A stretch of DNA of 18,593 nucleotides from Candidatus Zixiibacteriota bacterium (GTDB taxonomy: Bacteria > Zixibacteria > MSB-5A5 > GN15 > JAAZOE01). The DNA lies in assembly GCA_030588275.1 (NCBI GenBank), contig JAUUYJ010000013.1, positions 1-18,593 on the forward strand, read 5' to 3'. The notes below the pieces were generated by a model, which was not told where the DNA came from, made no database searches, and saw nothing but the letters and a program-made list of their open reading frames with translations. This document shows positions 1 through 7,364 of the stretch, piece by piece (the first letter of the stretch is position 1; every line of letters starts with the position of its first letter). The translations under genes and the position numbers were made by a program.

Positions 1-1640
1 CCTGTTGCCGTTGTGCTGGTTCCACCATCCAGCGCAACGCTGTAGGTCGAAGCCGCTACGTCAAGAAGCAGATTACCGGTATTGATACCATTGGCGGCGG
101 TTCCGAGTTCAAGAAGAGTGGAACCACGACCGAGAGTACTGGCATCGCCAGCTTTGTTATACAATGTAACCGTTGAAGCGGCAGCATACTTGACCGAAGT
201 AATGTCGGTCCGGAAGTTGTCAAAGCTAACGATGGCATTGATACCAGAATGCTTGGTAGTATCAACCGTCATATTTAAGGCATCTTCCAAACGATAAGAT
301 TCAGATCCTTCAGTATTCAACTGGATCGAATAATCGGAACCTTCATCAAATGTGGTAAACGACAAGCTATTGCTTCCGGAAACAACGGAAGACTGGAGAG
401 CATTGACGGCGCCGCCAAAAGCGGTGGCAATAGCAGCGTTGAGTGATGTGTTCAAAGCGGCCATCGTACCATAGGCACCGGTAGCCATCGTAACCGTATC
501 GGTCATGGCCGAAGCACCAGTCGCTTCTGATTCAACAGTAAAATTGAGCGTACCCAACGAAGCACCACGCGAGTTGGTGTCGGACGCTATCGTACCAACG
601 CTGGCGCTGGCCGCGCTGAAGCTTTCAACGTTCAGCGAATACTGAGTACCGGCATTACTTGTTACAAAAGCAAGTGTCGCGCCACTGGCAGAACTGGTAG
701 CCTGAATCAAGTTACCAATGTCGTTGTCAGCAGAAATCTGTGCATTAAACATAGCCGCGACGTTGGTGGCAGTACTGTTAGAAGCGATTGTTATTGAGAA
801 TGTCTTATTAGCAATAACCGATTCGCCATTCTGCTGATAACTCAAAACTACCGTAGCAGTACCTTCGTTGCCAACCGTAGCGGCAAAACCGGTGGTACTG
901 GAAACGCCAGCAGAAGTTTGAGCCGCCTGGACGTTAAAACCATTACCCCAGGCATCTGTGATAGCAACTGAACCGGAAGTTTTGGAGGCAACATCGGAAG
1001 CCTGAACAACATCGATGTTATGGATACCATCGACTAAATTGTCAGGATTACCGGCGGTTCCGGATAACGAAATACCCAAAGAGGTAGTATTCAAAGTGGC
1101 TGTAGAATCAGTCACCTTGGTCACCTGCAATGAATGCGCACCAGTATTAAGACCACTCTCAATAACAGACATATTTGATGAGTTGGCACTGGTGATAGTC
1201 GCAGTATTAGCGTTGGAACCATCCAGAAGCTTCTTGGTACCGAACTGAGTGTTAACGGCAATACGATCTATGGTGGCCAAAGCGTTGCTGATTTCAGCCT
1301 GATCGGCAGCCAACTGATCGGTATCGTTGAAGCCTTCGTTAGCCGCATGAATGGCCAATTCTCTCATGGAGATCAACAAACTGTTGAGCTCGTTGAGGGA
1401 GCCTTCAGCGGTCTGAATCATATTGATTGAACCTTCTGAGTTTTCGATGGCTCGACCAAGACCGGCGATCTGTGCCCGGAACTGTTCGGAAATAACCAAA
1501 CCGGCCGGATCATCACTGGCACGGTTAATACGATAACCAGAAGATAACTTTTCCATCGAACCGGCCAATGCACGGGTTGTGCCTGTCAAGTTGCGATGAG
1601 CATTAATAGCAGCAATGTTGTTGTTAATTCGAAGTGACAT
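1..1640 (-). CDS. fliC: Flagellin (filament protein), C-terminus beyond the window
   Basis: This is the structural subunit of the flagellar filament, exported through the flagellar type III apparatus. The minus-strand reading frame starts at ATG 1640 and stays open to base 1, so at least 546 residues are visible and the C-terminal D1/D0 domain lies outside. The N-terminal D0/D1 domain (about residues 1-145) is classical: it begins MSLRINNNIAAINAHRNL, continues with SSGYRINRASDDPAGL, and includes the helix SMRELAIHAAN. From about residue 150 the protein becomes a long Ser/Thr/Ala/Gly-rich variable region (D2/D3-like), so it is larger than a typical 270-500 residue flagellin. The start is fixed by AAGGAGG eight bases upstream. 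A sigma-28-like promoter and a long leader with several GGA motifs precede it. The Ser/Thr-rich centre and the neighbouring glycosyltransferase suggest O-glycosylation (inference). The family call is certain; paralogues elsewhere cannot be excluded, so the symbol (fliC or hag) is conventional. Confidence 0.96.
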   Translation of the reverse strand, partial: MSLRINNNIAAINAHRNLTGTTRALAGSMEKLSSGYRINRASDDPAGLVISEQFRAQIAGLGRAIENSEGSINMIQTAEGSLNELNSLLISMRELAIHAANEGFNDTDQLAADQAEISNALATIDRIAVNTQFGTKKLLDGSNANTATITSANSSNMSVIESGLNTGAHSLQVTKVTDSTATLNTTSLGISLSGTAGNPDNLVDGIHNIDVVQASDVASKTSGSVAITDAWGNGFNVQAAQTSAGVSSTTGFAATVGNEGTATVVLSYQQNGESVIANKTFSITIASNSTATNVAAMFNAQISADNDIGNLIQATSSASGATLAFVTSNAGTQYSLNVESFSAASASVGTIASDTNSRGASLGTLNFTVESEATGASAMTDTVTMATGAYGTMAALNTSLNAAIATAFGGAVNALQSSVVSGSNSLSFTTFDEGSDYSIQLNTEGSESYRLEDALNMTVDTTKHSGINAIVSFDNFRTDITSVKYAAASTVTLYNKAGDASTLGRGSTLLELGTAANGINTGNLLLDVAASTYSVALDGGTSTTAT

Positions 1641-1722
1641 TTAAGTGTCCTCCTTGAATCGTTGTCGAGACATCCTTGCCCGCAACGTCCATTGAAAATC
1701 TATTGGTATTGCCGCCGTCCAT
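1624..1722 (-). CDS. Possible 32-aa leader ORF overlapping the flagellin start
   Basis: The ORF runs from ATG 1722 to TAA 1624 on the minus strand and would encode MDGGNTNRFSMDVAGKDVST followed by 12 more residues ending NVTSN. It has GGAG seven bases before its ATG, which is ideal spacing. It ends 17 nt inside the flagellin gene in another frame, so termination there could couple to flagellin initiation. I recognise no family. A second out-of-frame ATG at 1727 opens a 28-codon frame whose TAA (1641-1643) directly abuts the flagellin ATG. Both may be chance, since the leader is short and the start codons fall within the GGA-rich segment. Treat as a hypothesis. Confidence 0.25.
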   Translation of the reverse strand: MDGGNTNRFSMDVAGKDVSTTIQGGHLNVTSN

Positions 1723-1828
1723 GGCATTTCTCCATATTCAATCTTTTATACTAAGCTTTGTAGTACTACTCCCCCTTTCATATCTTTGGCTTTTTATACA
1801 TATATCACAATCGGTCTATTTGGTATTT
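1641..1828 (-). promoter_or_regulatory. Long flagellin 5' leader with multiple GGA motifs (candidate CsrA target)
   Basis: The stretch between the sigma-28-like -10 element and the flagellin start would make a leader of about 180 nt. It holds four GGA motifs in transcript sense. One is TATGGAGAA (1728-1736). One is GCC-ATGGAC-GGC (1714-1725), where GGA sits in a six-base loop closed by a 3-bp stem. One is CAA-TGGACG-TTG (1683-1694), again a six-base loop. The last is the Shine-Dalgarno AAGGAGG (1649-1655). Multiple GGA elements, some in loops and one over the Shine-Dalgarno, are the known signature of CsrA-repressed flagellin leaders. The stems are short, so each site is individually weak evidence. 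The presence of csrA and fliW in the same cluster is what makes the reading plausible. Confidence 0.5.
1649..1655 (-). promoter_or_regulatory. Flagellin Shine-Dalgarno, overlapping a possible CsrA site
   Basis: AAGGAGG on the minus strand lies eight bases before the flagellin ATG. In context (TTCAAGGAGGACAC) it also resembles the CsrA/RsmE core ANGGA. In Bacillus hag mRNA one of the two CsrA sites overlaps the Shine-Dalgarno in the same way. The ribosome-binding role is clear; CsrA binding is inferred. Confidence 0.8.
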
Positions 1829-1855
1829 AGATCGGCAATTCCGCCTGAGACTTAA
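1829..1855 (-). promoter_or_regulatory. Sigma-28 (FliA)-like promoter of the flagellin gene
   Basis: On the minus strand TTAA (1852-1855) is followed after 15 bases by GCCGATCT (1829-1836). This is close to the FliA/SigD consensus TAAA-N15-GCCGATAA. Transcription would begin near 1822. The element shares the exact spacing and the TTAA form with two other candidates in this window (4676-4702 and 14982-15008), which strengthens the call. Flagellin genes are standard sigma-28 targets. Confidence 0.65.
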
Positions 1856-1908
1856 CCTTATTGGAGGTCTGGCAAAATGAATTTAACGGCCCCGACGACA
1901 ACGATTTA

Positions 1909-4593
1909 TCAGGTTGCAACAAGGCTTTCAATAGCCGCCAATTTCTCCTGAGCCGGCTTACATCCCGGATTGATTTTCAAAACCGCCCGATATCCTTGTA
2001 CTGCCGCCTCCTGGTGATTTAGCTCATAGTACGCCTCGCTGATATTGAATAGACAGTTGAAATCGTTGGGGTTCTTTTGCATACAAAGTTCATATACCGG
2101 TAACGCCTCTTGATAACGACCCAGAAGAGAAAACAGATCACCGATAATTTTTAAGACTTCAACATCCTCAGGGAAGTGACCGGCATATTTGGTCAGGCAG
2201 GTTAATGACTTTTCAATCTGATCAAGCCGCGCATAGACAACACCCAGATTACGATAAACCGGATAGCTGGCCGGATCATTATCAATCAACTGCTCATAAA
2301 TTGCACAGGCTTTTTCATAATTCTCAATTTTGAAATAACAGTTCCCCAGATTATTGAGGCACCTGATCTGATTCGGGTTGGATTTTAGTGCTATTTTGTA
2401 AAGTTTGATAGCGGTTTCATATTGACCCATCTCATACAGAATATTGGCCGATTCAAAGTACAGTTCAAAACTCTCCCCCTTGAGGTCAACCAGCCGGTTG
2501 ATCTGAGCCGTTGCCAAATCATATTTCTTCATCTTGAGCAGTCGTACACCGTAGCTAAGAATAATTTGGGCTACGGGAGGATCGGTATCGACCGCCTGAT
2601 CATAAAATGGAATCGCCTCATCGAAACGACCTTGAAAATATAACGCTTCACCACAACCAAAATTACCATTAAGAGATAACGGGTCGGAGGCAATCTCCAG
2701 ACGAAACATCTCCTCCGCTTTTTTATAAGCCTCTTTGTCGAGATACATTTTCCCCAGGCGGCTGTGCGTATCTTTGAATCCACCCTTATTTTTGAGCACT
2801 TCTTCGTAACACCGGATCGCCTCATTAATCTCGTTATTCCGATGGGCAATAACCCCTAAAGCAAAATAGGCGATATGACGCGAGTCCAAATACCGAAGAA
2901 TGATATTCTCAACCTCATCATCTGCCCTGTACTCCTTCTGAAGGTGGAGGTATTTATGATAATGCTCACGCGCTTTATCGTCCCGCCCGGTATCCAGATA
3001 AATATGCCCGAGGGTCATATACGAATCAAGATAGCCACTTTTTTCCTCCAGAGCATCGAAACAGCTTTTCTCGGCCGCCTCATACTGCTTGAGAGATAGC
3101 TGGCCGGCCGCCTTTTGCTGAAAAGCCATAATCCTTTGACCGAGATACATACTTAATTTTGACTCAGGACTCTCTATAACTTTGGATGCGTAAAAAACAA
3201 TCTGCCGACTAATCTCTTCTTCATGGCTATGACCGTACCCGAACAGTAATTGAGCCATATTAAAATTGGCAAAGATATCGTCCGGGGCTTCTTCTAACTG
3301 TTTCTCCAACAAGGCACGGGTTCGAGCAATTTTTTTGTCCAACTTGTCCCGCGACAGATCATAACCGTAATGGTACAAATGAACATTGCAACGAACCGGC
3401 TGCATACCATCCGGAATATCCAAACGATTATGAACAATTCCAAAATAGTTGAGACCAAGCTCCCGTCGGAACAACCGCACCGAGGGCAAAAAGGATGAAA
3501 CCTTTCCGGTCTCCGGTGATTTGTTATAAACCGAAATTGAGATCAGCTTAATATCCGGCTGGCAGGCAAAGAAACGAAGCTTGACTATTTCACTTTGGGG
3601 AAGTTCCTCATCAGCGTCAATTATAAAAATCCAATCGCCGGTCGCATAACGTAGCGATTCGTTTCGAGCCGAGGAAAAATCACCCTGCCACGGGAAATGA
3701 TGCACTTGGCAATCGAACTGATTAGCAATTTCGACCGTCCTGTCATTCGACCCGGTATCGACTAAAATTATTTCATCCGCCAACTCCCGTATAGAAGCGA
3801 GGCATCGCGGTAAAAATTCCTGTTCATTTTTTACAATCATGCAGACCGAGATAGTCGGACGACGGCCACTCATCCCAGCTGTTTTTCGCATTGCCAGAGA
3901 ATCGGGAACGGCTGAAATACCTTGCTTGATAGTTTCGGTCGCCTCCTCCTCCCTTCCCAATGAAATCAACAAATATGAAAGGTTGATAAATGGGGAGTCG
4001 TAATTTGATTTAAGCGTGATCGCCTCCCGAAAATTTTGTTCTGCTCCATCATGATCACCAAGCTCAATTTGAGCCACACCATAAGCATTGAGAAGCTGGT
4101 GTTTCTGTGATGCAGTCGAATCCCAACGACCTGATTGTGCCGTTTTCTGCAAGCCATTGGGGAGATTACTCAATCTGCTGAAATATTGCTTGGCATAGCT
4201 TACTGCTTTTTCATAATCACGCAACTTGGCATAGATAATGGCCGTCACAAACGGAAAATCAAGGCAGTCCTCCTCATATCGATTTCCTTCAAGGGCAAAT
4301 ATCAGAGCCTGTTCCGGTTGTTCCAATTGAGTATAGGCGAATGATAAAAGACGACAAAGTTCCAGGTGAACTGTCCCCCCTGTGGTTGGCTTTTGGTCAT
4401 ACAGCGCTTGACCAATCTCCATCGCCTGTGCCGGCTGACCGGACTCAAGACAGGCATGGGCCTTACGAAATCTGCTCTCAAATTGATCAGCATCAACCGT
4501 TACCGAAACGGAATTATTTTGCCCCGTTCGCTCCTTCGATGCAGGCGAATCTATCATCGGTGAAGGTTTGACAGTTTTTTTATTTTTGTCCAT
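1909..4593 (-). CDS. TPR / GT2 glycosyltransferase / TPR protein, candidate flagellin glycosyltransferase
   Basis: This 894-residue cytoplasmic protein has three parts. Residues about 38-235 form an N-terminal helical TPR array. Residues about 246-470 form a family 2 (GT-A) glycosyltransferase, recognisable from TISVCMIVKNEQEFLPRCL, the nucleotide-binding LVDTGSNDRT (278-287), the DFSSARNESL segment and the DADEE metal/sugar-nucleotide motif (326-330). Residues about 480-890 form a long series of TPRs with repeated A..Y..AL.L.P-type units. No signal peptide or membrane segment is visible. The family transfers a sugar from a nucleotide donor, and the TPRs probably hold a protein acceptor, as in SPINDLY/OGT-like and Maf-type systems. 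Its position between fliW and the flagellin gene, with its own sigma-28-like promoter, points to flagellin modification (inference). Donor sugar and acceptor are unknown. ATG 4593 is preceded by a weak AGGTG. Confidence 0.85.
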   Translation of the reverse strand: MDKNKKTVKPSPMIDSPASKERTGQNNSVSVTVDADQFESRFRKAHACLESGQPAQAMEIGQALYDQKPTTGGTVHLELCRLLSFAYTQLEQPEQALIFALEGNRYEEDCLDFPFVTAIIYAKLRDYEKAVSYAKQYFSRLSNLPNGLQKTAQSGRWDSTASQKHQLLNAYGVAQIELGDHDGAEQNFREAITLKSNYDSPFINLSYLLISLGREEEATETIKQGISAVPDSLAMRKTAGMSGRRPTISVCMIVKNEQEFLPRCLASIRELADEIILVDTGSNDRTVEIANQFDCQVHHFPWQGDFSSARNESLRYATGDWIFIIDADEELPQSEIVKLRFFACQPDIKLISISVYNKSPETGKVSSFLPSVRLFRRELGLNYFGIVHNRLDIPDGMQPVRCNVHLYHYGYDLSRDKLDKKIARTRALLEKQLEEAPDDIFANFNMAQLLFGYGHSHEEEISRQIVFYASKVIESPESKLSMYLGQRIMAFQQKAAGQLSLKQYEAAEKSCFDALEEKSGYLDSYMTLGHIYLDTGRDDKAREHYHKYLHLQKEYRADDEVENIILRYLDSRHIAYFALGVIAHRNNEINEAIRCYEEVLKNKGGFKDTHSRLGKMYLDKEAYKKAEEMFRLEIASDPLSLNGNFGCGEALYFQGRFDEAIPFYDQAVDTDPPVAQIILSYGVRLLKMKKYDLATAQINRLVDLKGESFELYFESANILYEMGQYETAIKLYKIALKSNPNQIRCLNNLGNCYFKIENYEKACAIYEQLIDNDPASYPVYRNLGVVYARLDQIEKSLTCLTKYAGHFPEDVEVLKIIGDLFSLLGRYQEALPVYELCMQKNPNDFNCLFNISEAYYELNHQEAAVQGYRAVLKINPGCKPAQEKLAAIESLVAT

Positions 4594-4668
4594 AATTTAC
4601 ACCTGATTTAACTTGAAAATGCGGACTTAACTGGGAGTTTAGAATGTTTTGTAACACGGCTTCCTGCC

Positions 4669-4687
4669 GGCCGCCTCATCGGCGGCC
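4669..4687 (-). repeat. GC-rich hairpin between fliW and the glycosyltransferase
   Basis: GGCCGCC (4669-4675) and GGCGGCC (4681-4687) form a perfect 7-bp stem around a 5-base loop. It could act as an attenuating or mRNA-end structure after fliW. Neither strand has a T-run after it, so it does not qualify as a normal intrinsic terminator. It overlaps the candidate sigma-28 -10 element. Confidence 0.45.
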
Positions 4688-4702
4688 ATCCTTATCCATT
4701 AA
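4676..4702 (-). promoter_or_regulatory. Sigma-28-like promoter before the glycosyltransferase
   Basis: On the minus strand TTAA (4699-4702), 15 bases, then GCCGATGA (4676-4683). The architecture is the same as the candidate before the flagellin, and the expected start is near 4669, giving a leader of about 75 nt. It would put the glycosyltransferase in the same late class as its presumed substrate. The -10 element lies inside a GC-rich inverted repeat (4669-4687), so part of the match could be coincidental. Confidence 0.5.
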
Positions 4703-4721
4703 TTTCGAGTCAGGATCGGGC

Positions 4722-5204
4722 TTACACCAAAGCCGGTTGTTTGTCTCGCTGAGAACTTTTCTGTGCATCACTCGACTTCGTATCGGTAAGCAAATGATGC
4801 CTGATTTTGTACTTCGAATTAACCAGCACCATCTGCTTGGCCTTATTGGTTTTTGAGTTGATAAGAATCGGTCCCTGAAGGTTGATCGTCATGGAAGTAT
4901 AGTCACGCGGAATCGTGACAATCGAATAAGCCAACACATCCTCCGGGTTGCGCACCGACAGCTCTTCTATTTCTTTAGGATTGACCTCAACCGTATAATC
5001 CGGGAAAAACAAGAGCGGATCGACGACGACAAAGGCAACCTCAGGATCTTCAACCGATTGAAGCCAGCGGAACGGCTCAAAATCGGCCGTTTCAATGATG
5101 GCATAACGGCTTAAATTTTCAAATCCCAAAACCGGCTTGGTCATTGTTATAATGAATTCCTCGGCGATCTCCAGAGGGCCGAAACGTGCGGTTGCAATCT
5201 TCAT
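4722..5204 (-). CDS. fliW: FliW, flagellar assembly factor and CsrA antagonist
   Basis: FliW binds flagellin in the cytoplasm and, when free, binds and inactivates CsrA. Secretion of flagellin thus releases FliW and relieves CsrA repression of flagellin translation. The 160-residue protein matches the family in length and in order: FGPLEI near the N-terminus, the PVLGFENLSRYAI segment, the FRWLQSVEDPEVAFVVVDP signature (about residues 46-64), the VLAYSIVTIPRD block, then INLQGPILIN and a VLVNSKYKIRHHL end. The last 20 residues are a polar tail. The gene starts 22 bases after flgL and has GGAG six bases before its ATG, so it is cotranscribed with flgL and csrA. Presence of csrA five genes' worth of sequence upstream and flagellin downstream supports the partner-switch role. 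Identification is secure. Confidence 0.96.
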   Translation of the reverse strand: MKIATARFGPLEIAEEFIITMTKPVLGFENLSRYAIIETADFEPFRWLQSVEDPEVAFVVVDPLLFFPDYTVEVNPKEIEELSVRNPEDVLAYSIVTIPRDYTSMTINLQGPILINSKTNKAKQMVLVNSKYKIRHHLLTDTKSSDAQKSSQRDKQPALV

Positions 5205-5226
5205 ATCCTACTCCATCTTTTCCAAA

Positions 5227-7170
5227 TTAACGTATAAAATCCACTAATGACATTTGCATTGTTTTTGAGCTGGCTAAAAGAGCCGCTTGATACAAATTCT
5301 CCTGCTTGGCCAATTCGCTCACGAGGTAAATAATGTCGGCATCTTCAGTCTCCGAGAGCACTTTGGTAACGCTGACGCTGGTTGACTCCAACCGATTTAA
5401 GGTAGTATCAAGGCCAGCCATCCGTGCCCCGACCAACGCCCTGGAGGAGAGTAACTCCTTCATTGACAAATCCATGTTTTCTATCAAACGCCCGACCAAC
5501 TCCTGATCCTGATCCTCAAGCGCCTTAACCAACAGCATCATAGAACCGATCATATCGGGCGACCCGGCAATGCCCAGCTCATTGGCCGCTCGTGATGATC
5601 CTTCATTTTCGATTATCAAGGTCTTATCAAATACATTTGAGACAACTTCGATACCGGTCATGGAAGCGTTGATCGATGCGCTTATTTCTAAACCGCTGGC
5701 ATTAATGGCATTGATAACATCCCCGACAGTGCTTGCCCCGGACAGATCAATCAATGCCGTTGAACTTCCCTGCGAAATCCTGATCTGCCCCAGGTCAAAG
5801 CCCGCCTGGGAATTTAAGAGGGACAATGGACTGTTTAGCGTTACTTGTGGGGTAATGGAACTACCAATGTATTCGGTATTGATATCAGCCGCCAAACCAA
5901 GATCAGCGGCGGTAGTTTGGGCACCGATATCGCTTATGGAAAAATCTTGCCGAGGTGCTAAATCATCACCGGCAAGCATCGGATCAATCGATCCGATTAT
6001 TCCCAGATCATGAGCGGTCGTAATATCGTCCGACGAATTTTCAACTACAAGACCGAGTGGTATTGCACTCGTATCGACAATACTCAAGCCATTACCGTCA
6101 GCGTTGAACCCGACCATAACAACACCAACGCCAAAACGAGCATCAAATTCCGCCTGCATCGCGGTAATCGTATCACCGACCGTTGTTGATCCTGACAGAT
6201 CAATCGAAAACGAAATGGAATCGTCAGCGTTGTGAATCAATATCTCAGCCGGATTATCAAAAATTCCGCCTCCGCCGTTCAAGTTCGCCAGAGGAGTATC
6301 GGTCGAAATCGAATTGATCGATGGAGGTGCCGGTAACCATTTCAACGACGCACCAGATTCGGAAACCGCTACCTGCAGACCACTTCCTGCCGCGGTCAAC
6401 TGATCATTAATACTGGTCACAACATCATCAATAGTTGTCGGAGGTATCGGATTATTCAGATCAATAACGATCGCCGGATTACCGAGATTATTATCCAAAA
6501 CTTCAAAAGTACCCGGAACCAGATCAATCCCACTACCCATATTCAGATCTGCCAAAATGGAATTGAGATCAATGCCGATATTCCAGTCGGTATCTTCTCC
6601 CAGGGTCATAAACTGTTTGAGGAATATATCCTGACCGATAAAATTCTTTTGTATGCGCGAGCCGGAATCAATCTCTAAATCAATTATTCCCAGATCACCC
6701 TGATATTCCGCCCCGTTTCCAGATATCTGAAAGGCCGCCGTCCGAGTTAAATGGCCAGAATAAATATACTTCCCATCTTCATTGGTATTGGCCAACTGAA
6801 TAACCTGATCAAGGATTGAGCGAACCTCATTGGCCGATGCCAACCAGGCTCCATCCTCGCCGGTATTGTTATCCGATGCCATACTCAAGGCGACCTGCTT
6901 GGCCGACAGAAAATAATTATTCAGATCGGCAAGGCCATTTTCATAATTCGCCATCGACCGCGTTCCGGAATTGATATTCCCGATATACTGTTTAATTTCA
7001 GTAAGACGGGTACGGTAATTGAGCGCATGTTGCGTTCCAATCGGATCATCGGAGGGACTGTTTATTCTCCGCCCAGTCGAAAGTTGACTCTCAATTTCCA
7101 TAAGCCTGGATACGTTTCGGGACAAATTAAAAATTGACCGATCCATTATCATTTGTGTCGTTACTCTCAT
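5227..7170 (-). CDS. flgL: FlgL, hook-filament junction protein 2 (HAP3), enlarged
   Basis: FlgL forms the ring joining FlgK to the filament. The N-terminal flagellin-like D0/D1 domain (about residues 1-150) begins MRVTTQMIMDRSIFNLSRNV and contains LSTGRRINSPSDDPIG. The C-terminal domain (about 560-647) ends with EDADIIYLVSELAKQENLYQ and the coiled-coil end ASSKTMQMSLVDFIR. At 647 residues it is about twice the usual 300-400. The extra length (about 200-545) holds repeated units containing DLSGSTTVGDTITAMQ and DLSGASTVGDVINAIN, each followed by a LG(I/L) segment. These are flagellin hook IN motifs, more often seen in FliD and large FlgK proteins. They should form extra surface-exposed domains on the junction ring. 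GAGG lies eight bases before the ATG. The stop codon is 22 bases before fliW. Confidence 0.94.
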   Translation of the reverse strand: MRVTTQMIMDRSIFNLSRNVSRLMEIESQLSTGRRINSPSDDPIGTQHALNYRTRLTEIKQYIGNINSGTRSMANYENGLADLNNYFLSAKQVALSMASDNNTGEDGAWLASANEVRSILDQVIQLANTNEDGKYIYSGHLTRTAAFQISGNGAEYQGDLGIIDLEIDSGSRIQKNFIGQDIFLKQFMTLGEDTDWNIGIDLNSILADLNMGSGIDLVPGTFEVLDNNLGNPAIVIDLNNPIPPTTIDDVVTSINDQLTAAGSGLQVAVSESGASLKWLPAPPSINSISTDTPLANLNGGGGIFDNPAEILIHNADDSISFSIDLSGSTTVGDTITAMQAEFDARFGVGVVMVGFNADGNGLSIVDTSAIPLGLVVENSSDDITTAHDLGIIGSIDPMLAGDDLAPRQDFSISDIGAQTTAADLGLAADINTEYIGSSITPQVTLNSPLSLLNSQAGFDLGQIRISQGSSTALIDLSGASTVGDVINAINASGLEISASINASMTGIEVVSNVFDKTLIIENEGSSRAANELGIAGSPDMIGSMMLLVKALEDQDQELVGRLIENMDLSMKELLSSRALVGARMAGLDTTLNRLESTSVSVTKVLSETEDADIIYLVSELAKQENLYQAALLASSKTMQMSLVDFIR

Positions 7171-7185
7171 AGTTCGCCTCTATAA

Positions 7186-7362
7186 TCAATCGTCGTAATA
7201 GACGAAATCGCTGTCGTGCCCCACTCCAAACAGTTTTTCAAAAATTGTTTTTTTGGATCGACGACTCTGATCACCTTTTTTCTTACGTCGGACCATTCGC
7301 CCATAACTGGTCGCCGGGTCCTCAAACTTCTCCACATCTTTGTCGCGCTTTCCAAAAAACAT
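7186..7362 (-). CDS. Small basic protein of unknown function, coupled to csrA
   Basis: This 58-residue ORF starts MFFGKRDKDVEKFEDPATSY, has a strongly basic centre (a run of R/K residues at about 22-43) and ends in an acidic tail DSDFVYYDD. I do not recognise a family. It lies between csrA and flgL: its ATG (7362) is two bases after the csrA stop, and GGGAG five bases upstream sits inside the end of csrA, so translation is probably coupled. A GTG at 7368 in frame would add two residues but overlaps the Shine-Dalgarno, so ATG is preferred. Seventeen bases separate its stop from flgL. The good ribosome-binding site and tight packing argue that it is real. A charged RNA- or protein-binding accessory of CsrA or FliW, or an export-related factor, is conceivable but only inferred. 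Confidence 0.7.
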   Translation of the reverse strand: MFFGKRDKDVEKFEDPATSYGRMVRRKKKGDQSRRSKKTIFEKLFGVGHDSDFVYYDD

Positions 7363-7364
7363 CT

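Noticed and set aside
1641..1908. Sigma-54 promoter before the flagellin
   Set aside because: GG and GC pairs in this gap never have the required ten-base spacing; the sigma-28-like element explains the region better.
4669..4687. Intrinsic terminator after fliW
   Set aside because: The hairpin is strong but no T-run follows on either strand, and it overlaps a promoter-like element. Recorded only as a repeat.
5570..6013. 147-codon plus-strand open frame
   Set aside because: Antisense to the central part of flgL, with no motif and codon pattern explained by the real gene.
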